Source: JAFGTX01 sp942492225 (GTDB taxonomy: Bacteria > Bacillota > Clostridia > Peptostreptococcales > Acidaminobacteraceae). From it: a DNA stretch of 64,000 nucleotides. The position numbers and the translations under genes were made by a program. Below are positions 14,595-24,616 of this stretch, one piece after another (within the stretch, counting starts at the first letter, position 1; the number at the start of each line of letters is the position of its first letter). Below the pieces are notes generated by a model. That model did not search any database. It was given only the letters and a program-made list of their open reading frames with translations, and was not told where the DNA came from. The stretch is taken from positions 1 through 64,000 of the forward strand of contig CALODS010000070.1 in NCBI GenBank assembly GCA_942492225.1, given 5' to 3'.

Positions 14595-17492
14595 ATGGAA
14601 AAATGGAATCAAATTTTTAATAAATACATGAGTAAAATATTTAAAAGTTTTCGAGCGAAAACAATTGCAATAGCAATTATTAGCTTGTTAATTGCTATGT
14701 CCTTAATGATTATCGTCTCATACAAAGGTATAAAAATAATTAGCAACTCCTCGTTAGATGGTTTTGAACAAAGTCTTAATGCGATGACAAATGAATATTT
14801 AAATAATTACATATCAACGGCATCAACATTTATGGAAGAAGAAATAAATGGAATTGTTCAAGAACAGGCAATATTAGGAGATTTGTCACAACGTATCATG
14901 GATATGGAAGGTGATTTTATAGGCGTGAATCAATTATTAAATTCACAAAACTATTTTGAAGAATCGCTTTCATTTAATGGTAAATGGTACCAGAATTATA
15001 GCGATGAGGAAAGTGCACTTCTTGTTCAAAGATATTTATTAGATGTTCAAAATAAAATAAAACCAGAAGTACAAGCCCTTATTACTGAAACGGTATTTAT
15101 GGATTTGCTACTGCCTTCTTTTAAAAAACAAGGTGTTTCTAAACAGTGGGTGTATTATACAGGGCCTAAAGATAAGTCTTTTATTAGAGTAGCACCCTGG
15201 TTTGATATAGGAACGGCTATTGAGAAAGTTTATCCAGAGTATACTGATGAACCTAATTGGGAGTATTTTAATCCTGGGCTAGTAAATGCTTGGGAAACGT
15301 ACCTATCAGAAAATCCTACTTTTAAAAATGATATTAGTAAATTATCCATTATCTCAGAGCCATCACAGGATGGTGGAACTGGTGAAATGATTATAACAAT
15401 ACGCCATCCTTTATGGAATCTTAAAAGAGATAAGATGCAAGGTGCGATTAGTTATGATGTCCCACTTACGACAACTTTATCAAAGATTGAAGATATCAGT
15501 CTAGGGAATTCTGGATTTGCATTTTTGACGGATAGTAATAAGAATGTAATTGCGATTAATGAGATAGGAATGCGCACGTTTGGTTTAGAAAAACAAGGTA
15601 TTACAGCTGAAGTGACAGGGTATAATAGATTAAATAGACGATTTGAATTAAGTGAAATAGAAAGTGTACAAAAGATTGAACTACCAAAATCTAAAGAACC
15701 AACGATTCAAAAATTATTGATTGAAGATGAAACATACATTATGGTTCTAAATAATTTTTCGACGGGTTTATCTTATAATTTAGATAAAGGTATTTATGAA
15801 AATTTTTGGTCATTGGGCTATGTTGTTCCAGAAGATGAGTTTTATAGTGTGTTTCATTTAGCGGAAAAAAATGTTGTAGAAAACACAAAAAAACTGGTTG
15901 TTTATCAATTATTGTTGGCCTTTGTGACGATGCTGTTAATGGCAGCGCTAATTTTTGATTTTAATAGAGGTGCAACGAGAGACTTAGAAAAATTATTAGA
16001 AGTTACTGAAGAAATTAAAAATAGAAACTATGATGTAGAAATTGATATTGTATCAAACGATGAATTTGGACGCCTAGCAATTGCTTTTAGAAGTATGATT
16101 GCTGAAATAAAACTCAACGTCCAACAACTTTTTGAACAAAATCAATTATTTAAAGAAGAGATTGATGAACGTAAAAGAAAAGAACGTATAATTGATTATT
16201 TGGAAAGTTATGATTCTCTAACAAATTTGCCAAATGCGAGTGTATTTATGCGCACAATTGATGAACAAATTCTTCTTGTCAAAGGATCTGGTAAAATTGG
16301 TGCTGTAATTGTACTTGGAATTGATAATTTTAGAAGGGTCAACGAAGTCTATAGCCATAAAACAGGAGATGAGGTTTTAAAGGCAATTACCGAACGTTTT
16401 AGTTATGAATTAAGAACTATTTCTCATCTGTCAAAATTAAATGGAGATGAATTTGGCATTATTATAAATCATTTGAATGACATTCAGGAACTTGCTATTT
16501 TAATAGAACAAATTCTAAGTCTTTTTAATGAAAGTTTTAAATTTGATGCCAAAGAATTATTTTTGTCCGTCAGTATTGGTGTGAGTACATTTCCTTCTGA
16601 TGGAATGAACAGTCAGCTCCTTTATAAAAATGCATCCTCAGCTCTAGTGAACGCAAAAATGACGAGTGGAAATGCATACAAATTTTTTGATAACGAAGCA
16701 AACTTGGAAGCAAAAGAAAAACTAGAACTTTTAACAGATTTGCGACACGCTATTGAGGGAAATGAATTCGTCTTAAATTACCAACCAATTGTTGATGTAA
16801 GAACGGAACGTTGGATAGGTATGGAGGCACTTATTAGATGGCGGAGTGAGAAGCGTGGAATGGTAGCGCCAAGCAAATTTATTGCTGTTGCTGAAGAATC
16901 AAATTTAATTGTTCCAATTAGTAGATGGGTAATAAGAAAAGCTTGTAGTGATTTGAAGATTATCCATAGGAATGGATTCGAGGCATTTAGAGTCTCCATT
17001 AATATATCGCCTTATGAATTAAAAGAAGAAGGGTTCGTAGAAGAAATTATTACCCTAGTAACTGAAATGGATATTCCACCCAAATATATATCATTGGAAA
17101 TTACAGAAGGTGTCTTTATAGACGATTTCCAAAATACCGCGAAAATTTTTAGGCGATTAAGAGAATTTGGTGTAAGAATTTCAGTAGATGATTTTGGTAC
17201 GGGTTATTCTTCACTTTCTTACATTAAAAAATTAGAAGTCAATGCACTTAAAATTGACCAATCTTTTATTAAAGGGATACCGAGCACAGATGAGGGCACC
17301 ATTGCAAATATAATTAATAACCTTGCAAAAGAACTTCAACTGAAGGTCGTTGCAGAAGGTGTTGAAACGATTGAACAATTAACATTTTTGAAAGAAAGAG
17401 ATGTAGAAGAGGCTCAGGGGTATTATTTTAGCGTGCCGCTTTCGATTGATAAATTTTCAATAAAGTTGATCGATCATTATGAACAAATGTAA
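14595..17492 (+). CDS. membrane sensor with HAMP, GGDEF and EAL domains
   Basis: 965-residue c-di-GMP enzyme. A TM helix near residues 22-45, a large extracytoplasmic Cache-like sensor (to about 430), a second TM near 435-455, a HAMP domain, then GGDEF (about 535-695) and EAL (about 710-955). The GGDEF motif reads NGDEF (SKLNGDEFGI), one residue off consensus, so cyclase activity is uncertain. The EAL domain is intact by eye: EALIRW, LEITEGVF, DDFGTGYSSL, KIDQSFI and VVAEGVET. Phosphodiesterase activity is therefore the safer prediction. A long-stem terminator follows. Confidence 0.9.
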   Translation: MEKWNQIFNKYMSKIFKSFRAKTIAIAIISLLIAMSLMIIVSYKGIKIISNSSLDGFEQSLNAMTNEYLNNYISTASTFMEEEINGIVQEQAILGDLSQRIMDMEGDFIGVNQLLNSQNYFEESLSFNGKWYQNYSDEESALLVQRYLLDVQNKIKPEVQALITETVFMDLLLPSFKKQGVSKQWVYYTGPKDKSFIRVAPWFDIGTAIEKVYPEYTDEPNWEYFNPGLVNAWETYLSENPTFKNDISKLSIISEPSQDGGTGEMIITIRHPLWNLKRDKMQGAISYDVPLTTTLSKIEDISLGNSGFAFLTDSNKNVIAINEIGMRTFGLEKQGITAEVTGYNRLNRRFELSEIESVQKIELPKSKEPTIQKLLIEDETYIMVLNNFSTGLSYNLDKGIYENFWSLGYVVPEDEFYSVFHLAEKNVVENTKKLVVYQLLLAFVTMLLMAALIFDFNRGATRDLEKLLEVTEEIKNRNYDVEIDIVSNDEFGRLAIAFRSMIAEIKLNVQQLFEQNQLFKEEIDERKRKERIIDYLESYDSLTNLPNASVFMRTIDEQILLVKGSGKIGAVIVLGIDNFRRVNEVYSHKTGDEVLKAITERFSYELRTISHLSKLNGDEFGIIINHLNDIQELAILIEQILSLFNESFKFDAKELFLSVSIGVSTFPSDGMNSQLLYKNASSALVNAKMTSGNAYKFFDNEANLEAKEKLELLTDLRHAIEGNEFVLNYQPIVDVRTERWIGMEALIRWRSEKRGMVAPSKFIAVAEESNLIVPISRWVIRKACSDLKIIHRNGFEAFRVSINISPYELKEEGFVEEIITLVTEMDIPPKYISLEITEGVFIDDFQNTAKIFRRLREFGVRISVDDFGTGYSSLSYIKKLEVNALKIDQSFIKGIPSTDEGTIANIINNLAKELQLKVVAEGVETIEQLTFLKERDVEEAQGYYFSVPLSIDKFSIKLIDHYEQM

Positions 17493-17503
17493 ATATAAAA
17501 ATT

Positions 17504-17567
17504 ATTCTATAGCAACTAGATAAATTATGCCAGTTGGCTAATGTTTCTAGTTGTTATAGAATTTTTT
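17504..17567 (+). terminator. long-stem intrinsic terminator
   Basis: A 17-bp stem begins ATTCTATAGCAACTAGA and pairs with TCTAGTTGTTATAGAAT (one G-U). The loop contains a small GCCA/TGGC hairpin. A T-run follows. Confidence 0.8.
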
Positions 17568-17720
17568 AAAATTAAAATGTATAACATTTCAATAAATTGG
17601 GATTTAAAAAGATTATAATTCTGTTAATATAGAAAGTAGGTATTAAAGAATGTAATGATGGAATAGTTTTACTTTCTTGCAGAGATTTTAGATAAGGTAA
17701 CAGATTGGGGTGAAAAAATA

Positions 17721-19961
17721 ATGAAGTTGAAAAAGAATATTGTTAGAATACTTGTTAGTTTTTTCGGTCTCATTTTTATTTTAGCATTTATATATTCATT
17801 GTCTTTTGGACCAGTTGTAGGAAATTCACTGGTTGATATTTCAGGATTTTCAACAAGTCAAGATATAGAATTCAAAACTGCAGGTCTAGAACGTTTTTTT
17901 TATGAAAAGGCCTATGAAATTTCTGGGAAAGAGTTTTCTATTTTAAATCAAGATAGGGATGTGGGTATTCTTGTATATAGAATGCCAGGATATTATTATG
18001 AAATTGAACTAAATGGAAAAACCGTAGGAAAAGTAAGTGATGTTCAACATAAGGGTAGTAATATTTGGAATAATGCCTATGTTTTTGTATTGGATCATGA
18101 AAATATTAAAGACGAAAACGTTTTGAAAATAAGAGGGGAATCAGCAAGTGTTTTTAACGTGAATATGTTCAAAGTCTATCTAGGGCGTTATGATAAAGTT
18201 TCTAAAATTTATACAACACAACGCGTTCTATTTCAACATTTTCTAGTCCTAGTATCGGGATTTTTAATTGCTTTAGGTATTGCAATAACCTTATTTAAAG
18301 CATCAGATGACTATGGTGAAAAAGGATATATATGGATGGCAATTGGATCTATTTTTTTCGGTTTTTATCTATTTGACTATATTGAATTTTGGAGCCTGCC
18401 AATATCAAAACTTCTTTTTCGAAAAGTAACAATTCTTTGCTTGTTTTTAGGTATTGGATTCTTAGGTGTCGGGTTGGCAAAAAGGTTTCATGATAATATG
18501 CTCAAAAAATCTTCAATTGTACTAATTATTTTAGGTATCATGGTTGCTTTTGCCGCATATACATTCCCAAGCTTTAAAAAGTTGTATTCTTATGCCACAA
18601 TAGCATTTTTGGTACAACAAGTCCTAATTTGTATGACATTCTTTAAAATGCGTAAAAACATTGAATTTGGCCATACATTATTATTCATCTCAGGTATGGT
18701 AATCGTCACGACCAGTTATGATGTTTATGGAATGATTAATAATCTAAGTACAGCAAAGATGAGTATTTATAGTGTTGTTGTATTAATATCAAGCATTCTT
18801 GTTATTTCGATATACCACTTATCAGATGACTATCAATCGGTTCAAGAAAATGCAGTTAATAAAGAAAAAGAAGTTACTGCTCTAATGGATTACTTATATA
18901 AGGACAAACTATCTGGGTATCGTAATTTTGAGTATTTACAGGAGCAAAGGGACAAAACACATGAGGGTGTTATTTCAGTTGCCTTTTCTAGATTTGATGC
19001 TCTTGAAGCAATAAAAAATAACCGTGGTTTAGAAATTTCAGAAAAGCTATTATTAGAAACTTATAAAATATATGAGCAAATTTTTACATCTTTTGGTGAT
19101 TTTTTTGTGGACGGAAAGGGTCAAGTGATTATTGTATTAGAAGGTATTCACACTGAAGATGCATTTAAAATGTTAGAAATGGCAAGGCTGAAAGTAATGC
19201 AGTCAGAAGTTATAAGAGAGTTGTGTGGATTCTTACCTTATACGATTACAAGTGGTATCGCAACGCGTATTGAAGATGAAACCCTTAAAGAGCTTATTAG
19301 AAGAGCTAATTTAGCGATGCTCAATGGTGAAGGTCATGGAAGAAATCAAACCACGATATTTAAAATGAAATATCTTGAAAACGGTAGTCCTGAACAACAA
19401 AATCATAGTTTGATGTTAAACTTTGTTTATACAATTATTAATACAATTGATAGTAGAGATCAATATACGAGCAGGCATTCTGAAGAAGTTGCAAAGTATA
19501 GTGTTTTAATTGGTGAAAAATTAGGTCTAGATGAAGAACACATTAACGCATTGAAAATTGGTGCAATGCTCCATGATTGCGGAAAATTAGGCGTATCTGA
19601 TTTTATTCTTAATAAAGTAGAACCTCTAACAGATGAGGAAAATAGAATAATAAAAAATCATCCAATAGTAGGTTATCAATTAACCAAACAAATATTTAAA
19701 GATGTCAGAGTTTTAAATTGCATCAAAAATCATCATGAACGTTATGATGGAAATGGCTATCCTGATCAATTAGAAGGATCAAATATTCCTTTGGAAGCAA
19801 GAATTGTAGCAGTAGCAGATGCTTATCATGCAATGATTTCTAGTCGCAAATATGGGAAAGTTTATAGTCATGAAATGGCCTTTAAAGAACTATCTGATGG
19901 TGTGAACAAACAATTTGATAAGGGGATTGTTGCGGCATTTAGCGATTGTTTTAATTATTAA
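17721..19961 (+). CDS. 7TM-type membrane sensor with degenerate GGDEF and HD-GYP domains
   Basis: 746 residues: a TM helix near 8-30, an extracytoplasmic ~130-residue domain, about seven hydrophobic segments between 165 and 370 (7TMR-DISM-like layout), a GGDEF-like domain lacking the GGDEF motif (position held by FVDGKGQV), then HD-GYP from about 555 to 745. HD-GYP is intact: SRHSEEVA, LHDCGKLG, HHERYDGNGYP and VAVADAYHAM. It is predicted to hydrolyse c-di-GMP. The ATG follows TTGGGGTG. It is followed by a bidirectional terminator. Confidence 0.86.
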   Translation: MKLKKNIVRILVSFFGLIFILAFIYSLSFGPVVGNSLVDISGFSTSQDIEFKTAGLERFFYEKAYEISGKEFSILNQDRDVGILVYRMPGYYYEIELNGKTVGKVSDVQHKGSNIWNNAYVFVLDHENIKDENVLKIRGESASVFNVNMFKVYLGRYDKVSKIYTTQRVLFQHFLVLVSGFLIALGIAITLFKASDDYGEKGYIWMAIGSIFFGFYLFDYIEFWSLPISKLLFRKVTILCLFLGIGFLGVGLAKRFHDNMLKKSSIVLIILGIMVAFAAYTFPSFKKLYSYATIAFLVQQVLICMTFFKMRKNIEFGHTLLFISGMVIVTTSYDVYGMINNLSTAKMSIYSVVVLISSILVISIYHLSDDYQSVQENAVNKEKEVTALMDYLYKDKLSGYRNFEYLQEQRDKTHEGVISVAFSRFDALEAIKNNRGLEISEKLLLETYKIYEQIFTSFGDFFVDGKGQVIIVLEGIHTEDAFKMLEMARLKVMQSEVIRELCGFLPYTITSGIATRIEDETLKELIRRANLAMLNGEGHGRNQTTIFKMKYLENGSPEQQNHSLMLNFVYTIINTIDSRDQYTSRHSEEVAKYSVLIGEKLGLDEEHINALKIGAMLHDCGKLGVSDFILNKVEPLTDEENRIIKNHPIVGYQLTKQIFKDVRVLNCIKNHHERYDGNGYPDQLEGSNIPLEARIVAVADAYHAMISSRKYGKVYSHEMAFKELSDGVNKQFDKGIVAAFSDCFNY

Positions 19962-20010
19962 AAATATCGACATAATAATATTAGTGATATACCATGAAAT
20001 GCGATGATTG

Positions 20011-20046
20011 AAAAAGGTTCCTGCAAAATACAGGAACCTTTTTTTA
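20011..20046. terminator. bidirectional intrinsic terminator
   Basis: AAAAAGGTTCCTG and CAGGAACCTTTTT form a 13-bp stem with a 7-nt loop between convergent genes. Confidence 0.92.
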
Positions 20047-20059
20047 ATAATTAAAGAAA

Positions 20060-20857
20060 TTAACCGTCTAATAAATTACCGAGGGTACCTAATACACTGC
20101 CTTCACCTTTTTGGCTTCCACCAGCTTTTGGTGCATTTGATATTATTCTATCAGCTAGTTTACTAAAAGGTAGCGATTGAATCCATACAGAACCAGGTCC
20201 TTGAAGTGTTGCGAAAAATAATCCCTCGCCTCCGAAAATAGCGCTTTTGATATTACCAACGAATTCGATATTATAATTTACGGATTGTGTCAGTGCGACT
20301 AGACAGCCAGTGTCTACTTTTAGAACTTGTCCAGGTGACAGGTCTTTCTTGATAATAGAGCCACCAGCATGAATAAACGCTAAACCATCACCTTCGAGTT
20401 TTTGCATAATAAAGCCTTCACCACCGAAGAAACCAGTACCAAGTTTCTTTTGAAATTCAATGCCAACTTCTGTTCCTTTAGCAGCACATAAGAATGCATC
20501 TTTTTGACAAATGATTTTTCCACTGTATTCATTTAAATCAATAGGAATGATCTTTCCGGGATAAGGCGAACCAAAAGCTACATGTGATATGTTTTGACCG
20601 TTATTCGTAAATTGTGTCATGAATAAACTTTCACCAGTGAGCATACGTTTACCTGCACCCATCAGTTTTCCCATCATTCCACCAGTAGCACTTTTTGCGG
20701 AACCGTCACCAAAGATAGTATCCATGATAATATCCTGATTCATATAGATCATAGAGCCTGCTTCTGCAACGACACTTTCTCTTGGATCTAATTCAATTTC
20801 TACAAATTGCATATCGTCTCCGTGCAATTTATATTCGATTTCATGTGATTTTCCCAT
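20060..20857 (-). CDS. TIGR00266/AIM24 family protein
   Basis: 265-residue soluble beta-rich protein of the AIM24 (TIGR00266) family, whose molecular role is not established. Typical family segments are visible: VEIELDPRESVVAEAGSMIYM at the start, GTEVGIEFQKKLGTGFFGGEGF, and FFATLQGPGSVWIQSLPFSK near the end. The C-terminus is glycine-rich. A good GGGAGGC precedes the start. It is transcribed away from the next gene. Confidence 0.88.
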   Translation of the reverse strand: MGKSHEIEYKLHGDDMQFVEIELDPRESVVAEAGSMIYMNQDIIMDTIFGDGSAKSATGGMMGKLMGAGKRMLTGESLFMTQFTNNGQNISHVAFGSPYPGKIIPIDLNEYSGKIICQKDAFLCAAKGTEVGIEFQKKLGTGFFGGEGFIMQKLEGDGLAFIHAGGSIIKKDLSPGQVLKVDTGCLVALTQSVNYNIEFVGNIKSAIFGGEGLFFATLQGPGSVWIQSLPFSKLADRIISNAPKAGGSQKGEGSVLGTLGNLLDG

Positions 20858-20979
20858 TTTTGCCTCCCTAAAATTTTAATAAATTATTATATCAATTATA
20901 TAATTAAAAGCGTACAATAAATATTATAAATGTATTAAAAAGAATATAATGAAAATAAAATCATAATTGAGGTGAATAA

Positions 20980-22086
20980 ATGAAGGTTGTTTCTTTGATA
21001 GGGCAAGATCAAAATCAGTTATTAGAATGTGCAGAAAAATTAGCCATAGAATTTAAGCGACGAGCGCTAAAACTTGGTCTTTTTATACAAAAAAATGAAG
21101 GTTACACGACTAATGAGTTATTTCATGGTTCGGTGGTTAGATATGACAATAAAACAATTTTAGAAGTAGAAGAGGCCTTTGATTTAGATAGCCTTATGAG
21201 TATTTGTAATTGTGATTTTCTAATAGTGATTAATCTAGAAATTCCCTTTGTTCCAAAAGTTATTTTAGGATATGACAATGATCAAAACTATTTGTCAGAT
21301 GATGTGTTATGTATTCTAATTAAAGAAGGTCTAAAAGAAAATTTTACGACTGTGCCAATTTTCAATTACGACAAAGATATTACGTCTATAACATCATATT
21401 TGTGGTTAAACGCAGAAGAAGTAGTTAGTAATAAAAACATTCAATTAACGGAAGAATTTATTGAATATGCTGATACGGCACAGCGGAACGTTGCTGTAGT
21501 TAAAATTAAAAGTGACTATGGCTATGAATTAGATTGTATAAAAAAAACATTTGCTTCAGTTGAAGCAGCAAAGATGGAAGCTTCATTTGCAGGGATATTA
21601 AATACAAGTATGAAAGTTTATCCGCAAATTATTGATGTCGTTAAAACAGTATTGTATAGAAAATTTGTTGAAGGCGATAAATTAGACAAAGTTATTGAAA
21701 TGTATTCAGCTGATACAAGTGACAGATCATTTCAGTATCTTGAATCGATTATTTTAAGCGTTATTGACACCATCAATTTTATTCATAATGAGTTGTTGGA
21801 TCATTATGATGAACCCTATATATTAGGACACATGAATTTGAATAATTTTTTAGTGGCGGATGATACAGTATATTATATAGATTTAAATGGTATACGCAGA
21901 GGTGATTGTGTGAGTGATTTCGAACAATTTGCTTCTTATGTATTGGCATCAGAGGTTATTAAAACCAATGACAAAAGAAATATCATTAATAGTATAATTA
22001 CTTATGTAAACAACGGTTCTCATTATAATAGAGAGTTGCAATGGAGTGGTATTGAAGCAGCGTTTCAACAAATAGAAAACGGGTAA
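20980..22086 (+). CDS. unknown protein: MobB-like N-terminus with phosphotransferase-like C-terminus
   Basis: 368 residues. The first ~150 have the strand-helix pattern of MobB-like P-loop proteins but no Walker A lysine (GQDQNQLL where the P-loop would be). From about 195 the protein resembles aminoglycoside-phosphotransferase-like kinases: ending with HMNLNNFLV in the catalytic-loop position and YIDLNGIRRGDCVSDFEQFA in the metal-binding position. The usual catalytic Asp is Asn (HxN instead of HxD). This suggests a fusion of two inactive or diverged folds. TGAGGTG precedes the ATG. The next gene, a TPR protein, starts 24 bp downstream, so they are probably cotranscribed. Confidence 0.5.
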   Translation: MKVVSLIGQDQNQLLECAEKLAIEFKRRALKLGLFIQKNEGYTTNELFHGSVVRYDNKTILEVEEAFDLDSLMSICNCDFLIVINLEIPFVPKVILGYDNDQNYLSDDVLCILIKEGLKENFTTVPIFNYDKDITSITSYLWLNAEEVVSNKNIQLTEEFIEYADTAQRNVAVVKIKSDYGYELDCIKKTFASVEAAKMEASFAGILNTSMKVYPQIIDVVKTVLYRKFVEGDKLDKVIEMYSADTSDRSFQYLESIILSVIDTINFIHNELLDHYDEPYILGHMNLNNFLVADDTVYYIDLNGIRRGDCVSDFEQFASYVLASEVIKTNDKRNIINSIITYVNNGSHYNRELQWSGIEAAFQQIENG

Positions 22087-22110
22087 ACAATTATGTAAGG
22101 AGGCGATACT

Positions 22111-23121
22111 ATGACTCAAGAATCATACATAAAAAATGTAAAAACCCTTTTAAAACGTGCGGACGCAGAAGTATATAGGGATGCAATGGAAGCCGAACAG
22201 CTTTTAAAAATTGCTTTGAAAATAGCAAGTGATAATAAAGACTTAACGTTGTTATTGGAAGTAAGACTAACAGAAGTCTTAATCGCTTATAAAAATAATG
22301 CAAATACAGACAAATACGATGCGCTATTAGCGATTGTAAAGGAAGCAAAAAAAGACAACATGATGTTTATTCTAGCAAAAGCGTATTATTTACTAGGCCA
22401 AATTAATATGCGTTGGGAATTATACAACAATGCGTCAAGATTTTACGAACAAGCATTGCTTTATGCAAAGGAAGGCAATCATCCTTCTCTTGAAATTGAA
22501 ATTCTCAATGCACAAGGTGTTTTAGCCATAACATTAAGGAAATATAAAGAAGCTCGGTTATTGTTTGATACAAGTTTAATAATTCTTAAGACTCATGATA
22601 TGAAAATGTTTTTGCCACTTATTCATTCGAATATTGGTAGTGTCTATTTTTATGAGGACAATTTAGATTTGGCTTGGAAGGAATTAGAAAAAGCGAGTGC
22701 GATGCTAAATAGTAAACATTCAAAAGAAATATGGGGAAATATCTATTTTTTAAATGGTCAATACAAGCGACGTATTGGAAAATATGAAGAAGCAATTGAT
22801 GAGTTAGAACAAGGCATTCATTGTTATAATAGTGTGAATAGAATTTGTTTATCAGCACCACTGTACAAAGAAATATCAGAAATTTACCTAAATACACACG
22901 ATGTTTCTAGAGCGCTACATCTTTATGTTGAAGCTTTTGAAATTGCTGAGTCTTTTGGATCGCATAAGGAGTCAAGATTTTTCACAGGGAATTTGGCAGA
23001 AATATATGAAAAACTTAAAATGGAAAAAGAGGCATTTAATCATTATAAATTATATTGGAAAATGAACGCTTCATTAGAAGAAGAATTATTGTATCATCAA
23101 ATAAGAGCGATAGAATTTTAG
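22111..23121 (+). CDS. TPR-repeat protein
   Basis: 336 residues made almost entirely of helical repeats. Tetratricopeptide-like units are recognisable, for example AKAYYLLGQINMRWELYNNASRFYEQAL-type patterns, with others at about residues 130-165, 205-240 and 255-290. There is no signal peptide or membrane segment. No enzymatic motif is seen, so it is presumably a scaffold. AAGGAGGC precedes the ATG, and it lies between the pseudokinase-like gene and a MATE transporter. Confidence 0.75.
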   Translation: MTQESYIKNVKTLLKRADAEVYRDAMEAEQLLKIALKIASDNKDLTLLLEVRLTEVLIAYKNNANTDKYDALLAIVKEAKKDNMMFILAKAYYLLGQINMRWELYNNASRFYEQALLYAKEGNHPSLEIEILNAQGVLAITLRKYKEARLLFDTSLIILKTHDMKMFLPLIHSNIGSVYFYEDNLDLAWKELEKASAMLNSKHSKEIWGNIYFLNGQYKRRIGKYEEAIDELEQGIHCYNSVNRICLSAPLYKEISEIYLNTHDVSRALHLYVEAFEIAESFGSHKESRFFTGNLAEIYEKLKMEKEAFNHYKLYWKMNASLEEELLYHQIRAIEF

Positions 23122-23157
23122 ATGAGAGAGTAAGTCAACTTATTCTCAGGAGGAAAC

Positions 23158-24543
23158 ATGACAGCAATAGAAATACATAAGAAGACCTTTTATAAGACGA
23201 TGTTAACAATAGGTGCACCCATCGCCTTACAACATCTGATTGGCAGTTCATTAAATTTAGTGGACACCTTGATGATTGGACGTCTAGGAGAAAATGCAAT
23301 TGCGGCGGTTGGCATAGCGAACCGCTTATTTTTTTTGTTCATTCTTTTTATTTATGGTGCCTATAGTGGTTGCGGCGTATTTGCTGCACAGTACTGGGGC
23401 AAGAAGGATAAGAAGAATATACATCGTATATTAGGGATTATGCTCGTTTTTGGCGTGGCATTTAGCTTTTTATTTACAATGGCAGCGATTTTATTTCCAC
23501 GACAGATTTTAATATTATTTAGTCGTGATGTAGTGGTACTAGATTTAAGTGTTCAATATTTAAGGATAGTTGCAATTTCATATATTATGACAGCTATAAC
23601 ATTTGCTTATTCTTTTAGTTGTCGGTCAGTCCATAAAACAACTTTACCAATGGTAGTGAGTGCAATTGCTCTCAGTACAAACACCATACTTAACTACATT
23701 TTAATATATGGTAAATATGGTATGCCTGCCTTAGGCGTTGAAGGGGCTGCTATTGCTACAACAATAGCAAGAGCTTTAGAAATGGTCCTATTAATTATGT
23801 TTATTTATAAGGATAAAGCGCATCCGCTTGTAGGACCTATCCGAGAATATTTTGATATTCATAAAGACATGGTTGTAAATGTTGTTAAAACAGCTATGCC
23901 TGTTTTTGTGAATGAAGCGACATGGGCGCTTGGCAATGTCGTCTATTTTATTGCTTTTGGATTTTTGGGCACTGAAGCTGTAGCTGTTGTACAGATTTGT
24001 TATACGGTAAGTGATTTTTTTCAAGCACTTTTTATGGGGTTAGGGAGTGCTTGTGGAGTTATGATTGGTAATGCTGTAGGACAAGAAGAAAATGATAAAG
24101 CGATGTCCTATTCAGTGGAGTTTATAAAATTAACCATAGTATTTTCTATCATTATTGCAGGATTACTATATCTCTCTCGACCACTAATCATACTTTTGTA
24201 TAGTAATTTGGCTATAATAACTCAAAATATGTTAATGGCTACATTAGCTGTTATTGCATTTTATCAAATTCCCAAAATGTATACCTTCACAATGATTGTT
24301 GGTATATTGCGCGGTGGAGGGGATACTAAATTCTGCATGTATCTAGATTTATTATCGGTGTGGCTGATTGGTGTTCCTCTTGGATTCATTAGTGTACTTC
24401 TTTGGAAATGGCCTGTTCACTGGGTAATTGGCGCTGTCTATTTTGAAGAATTAATCAAAGTCTTTATTACACTACCACGATTTTTAAGTAAGAAATGGAT
24501 TCATAATGTAATTTCTTTTAGTTATCAAGGGGAAAAATTATAA
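23158..24543 (+). CDS. MATE family efflux transporter
   Basis: 461-residue polytopic membrane protein with about twelve hydrophobic segments in two similar halves. Family features include the N-terminal GAPIALQHLIGSSLNLVDTLMIG stretch, GVEGAAIATTIARALE and a repeat of the pattern in the second half (MGLGSACGVMIGNAVGQ). Cation-coupled drug or metabolite export is the family role; substrate unknown. CAGGAGGAA precedes the ATG. The gene ends in a strong terminator. Confidence 0.9.
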   Translation: MTAIEIHKKTFYKTMLTIGAPIALQHLIGSSLNLVDTLMIGRLGENAIAAVGIANRLFFLFILFIYGAYSGCGVFAAQYWGKKDKKNIHRILGIMLVFGVAFSFLFTMAAILFPRQILILFSRDVVVLDLSVQYLRIVAISYIMTAITFAYSFSCRSVHKTTLPMVVSAIALSTNTILNYILIYGKYGMPALGVEGAAIATTIARALEMVLLIMFIYKDKAHPLVGPIREYFDIHKDMVVNVVKTAMPVFVNEATWALGNVVYFIAFGFLGTEAVAVVQICYTVSDFFQALFMGLGSACGVMIGNAVGQEENDKAMSYSVEFIKLTIVFSIIIAGLLYLSRPLIILLYSNLAIITQNMLMATLAVIAFYQIPKMYTFTMIVGILRGGGDTKFCMYLDLLSVWLIGVPLGFISVLLWKWPVHWVIGAVYFEELIKVFITLPRFLSKKWIHNVISFSYQGEKL

Positions 24544-24545
24544 AT

Positions 24546-24591
24546 AAAAAGAAGCGCTTAATTCAGAAAAGAACTAAGTGCTTCTTTTTTT
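24546..24591. terminator. intrinsic terminator between convergent genes
   Basis: AGAAGCGCTTA and TAAGTGCTTCT pair (one G-U) with A-run before and T-run after, so it can act on both strands. Confidence 0.88.
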
Positions 24592-24616
24592 GTATTATTG
24601 TATAAAAACTGACAAA

